From Coriobacteriia bacterium (GTDB lineage Bacteria; Actinomycetota; Coriobacteriia; Anaerosomatales; JAUVQN01), in contig JAUVQN010000079.1 in assembly GCA_030598125.1 (NCBI GenBank), positions 1 through 6,663 of the forward strand: a stretch of DNA of 6,663 bases, in the 5' to 3' direction. The notes below the pieces were generated by a model, which saw only the letters and a program-made list of their open reading frames with translations, did no database searches and had not been told where the DNA came from. The position numbers and the translations under genes were made by a program. This document shows, piece by piece, positions 6,267-6,663 of this stretch (position 1 is the stretch's first letter; every line of letters starts with the position of its first letter).

Positions 6267-6663
6267 ATGGGGTCTCACCTGGGAGGAACAGACATCCCGA
6301 CCCTCGGTGACACACGTTCGCGCACGCCCGTGCCTCGCCGACGCGAGAAGCGTCGCACGCGCCGCCGTGGCGTGCCGCTCCTCATCGCCGCGCTGGCGCT
6401 TCTCGCCGGCGGGCTGGCCGTGCTGCTCGCCATGGGGACGCTGGGCGGCATCGACCTCGGCGTGCTCGGCTCGCAGGAGGCGAGGGCCCTTCCCGCCCCG
6501 CCGTCGATCGACGAGCCGCTGCTCGCCGTCGAGGCGGCCATCGCGCTCGAGCCGTCCCTCCCACAGAGCGGTCCCGCCACCCTCACCGTCGCCGCGGTCG
6601 GCGACATGATCTTCGACCGACGGGTGCGCGATCTCATCGCACGCGAGGGCGGCGCCGCGCCGC
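6267..6663 (+). CDS. CapA-family protein with N-terminal membrane anchor, 3' end outside window
   Basis: This is the beginning of a protein of the poly-gamma-glutamate capsule synthesis (CapA) metallophosphoesterase-like family. A very basic stretch (RRREKRRTRRR) precedes one hydrophobic segment, about residues 36-57 from ATG 6267, so the protein is probably anchored with its bulk outside. A Pro/Ala-rich linker follows, then TLTVAAVGDMIFDRRVRDLI, whose GDxM core (G112, D113, M114) opens the CapA domain. The frame runs open to the right edge. The start is uncertain. ATG 6267 has no ribosome site, and codons 2-17 use A/T third bases more than the rest. GTG 6330 fits codon use but also lacks a ribosome site. 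The best GGAGG (6282-6286) points instead to an in-frame ATC at 6294. Substrate and function cannot be read from this fragment, since CapA proteins also occur outside capsule loci. It is transcribed divergently from arcB. Confidence 0.72.
   Translation, partial: MGSHLGGTDIPTLGDTRSRTPVPRRREKRRTRRRGVPLLIAALALLAGGLAVLLAMGTLGGIDLGVLGSQEARALPAPPSIDEPLLAVEAAIALEPSLPQSGPATLTVAAVGDMIFDRRVRDLIAREGGAAP

Noticed and set aside
4178..6310. Plus-strand open frame of 710 codons opposite arcC and arcB
   Set aside because: arcC and arcB are fully supported by motif order on the other strand. This frame is an antisense artefact of codon bias despite its length.
6259..6609. Plus-strand 116-codon open frame at the right end
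   Set aside because: It is Ser/Arg/Pro-rich and out of frame with the CapA-like reading, which has a proper membrane anchor and the GDxM motif.

Overview
The window is GC-rich (roughly two thirds or more by eye), tightly packed, and bacterial in style: strong GGAGG ribosome sites, many GTG starts and 4-nt gene overlaps. A V/A-type ATPase beside catabolic ornithine carbamoyltransferase and carbamate kinase genes suggests a GC-rich anaerobic or facultative bacterium. A lineage near the Coriobacteriia (Actinomycetota) is my best guess and Deinococcota is an alternative. There is no rRNA or marker gene, so the taxonomy is weakly supported.

Layout from right to left. At the far right (from about 6267, plus strand) is the beginning of a membrane-anchored CapA-type protein, cut by the window edge. 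A divergent intergenic region of about 100 bp separates it from a minus-strand series that fills the rest of the window: arcB (ornithine carbamoyltransferase, 5168-6169), arcC (carbamate kinase, 4211-5116), a 159-bp gap with a candidate promoter, then a V/A-type ATPase operon. The ATPase genes are the G/H stalk subunit (3746-4051), subunit I (1594-3744), an ORF joining subunit K to subunit E (467-1597), and the start of subunit C (1-463, cut by the left edge). The order H-I-K-E-C is the usual one, so F, A, B and D are expected beyond the left edge.

How they fit together. ArcB run in the catabolic direction gives carbamoyl phosphate from citrulline, and ArcC uses it to make ATP. The V/A-ATPase couples ATP hydrolysis or synthesis to ion movement. 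The K part keeps all the side chains that bind Na+ in the Enterococcus hirae K ring, so a sodium-coupled enzyme is plausible. No arginine deiminase or arginine/ornithine antiporter gene is present in the window.

The most unusual feature is that the rotor proteolipid K and the stator stalk subunit E share one uninterrupted reading frame. An intact K-E protein would tie rotor to stator and would place E on the wrong side of the membrane. The sequence offers a way out: an in-frame GTG at 1081 with a G-rich upstream element, exactly where E proteins normally begin. The stop codon normally expected between K and E is absent.
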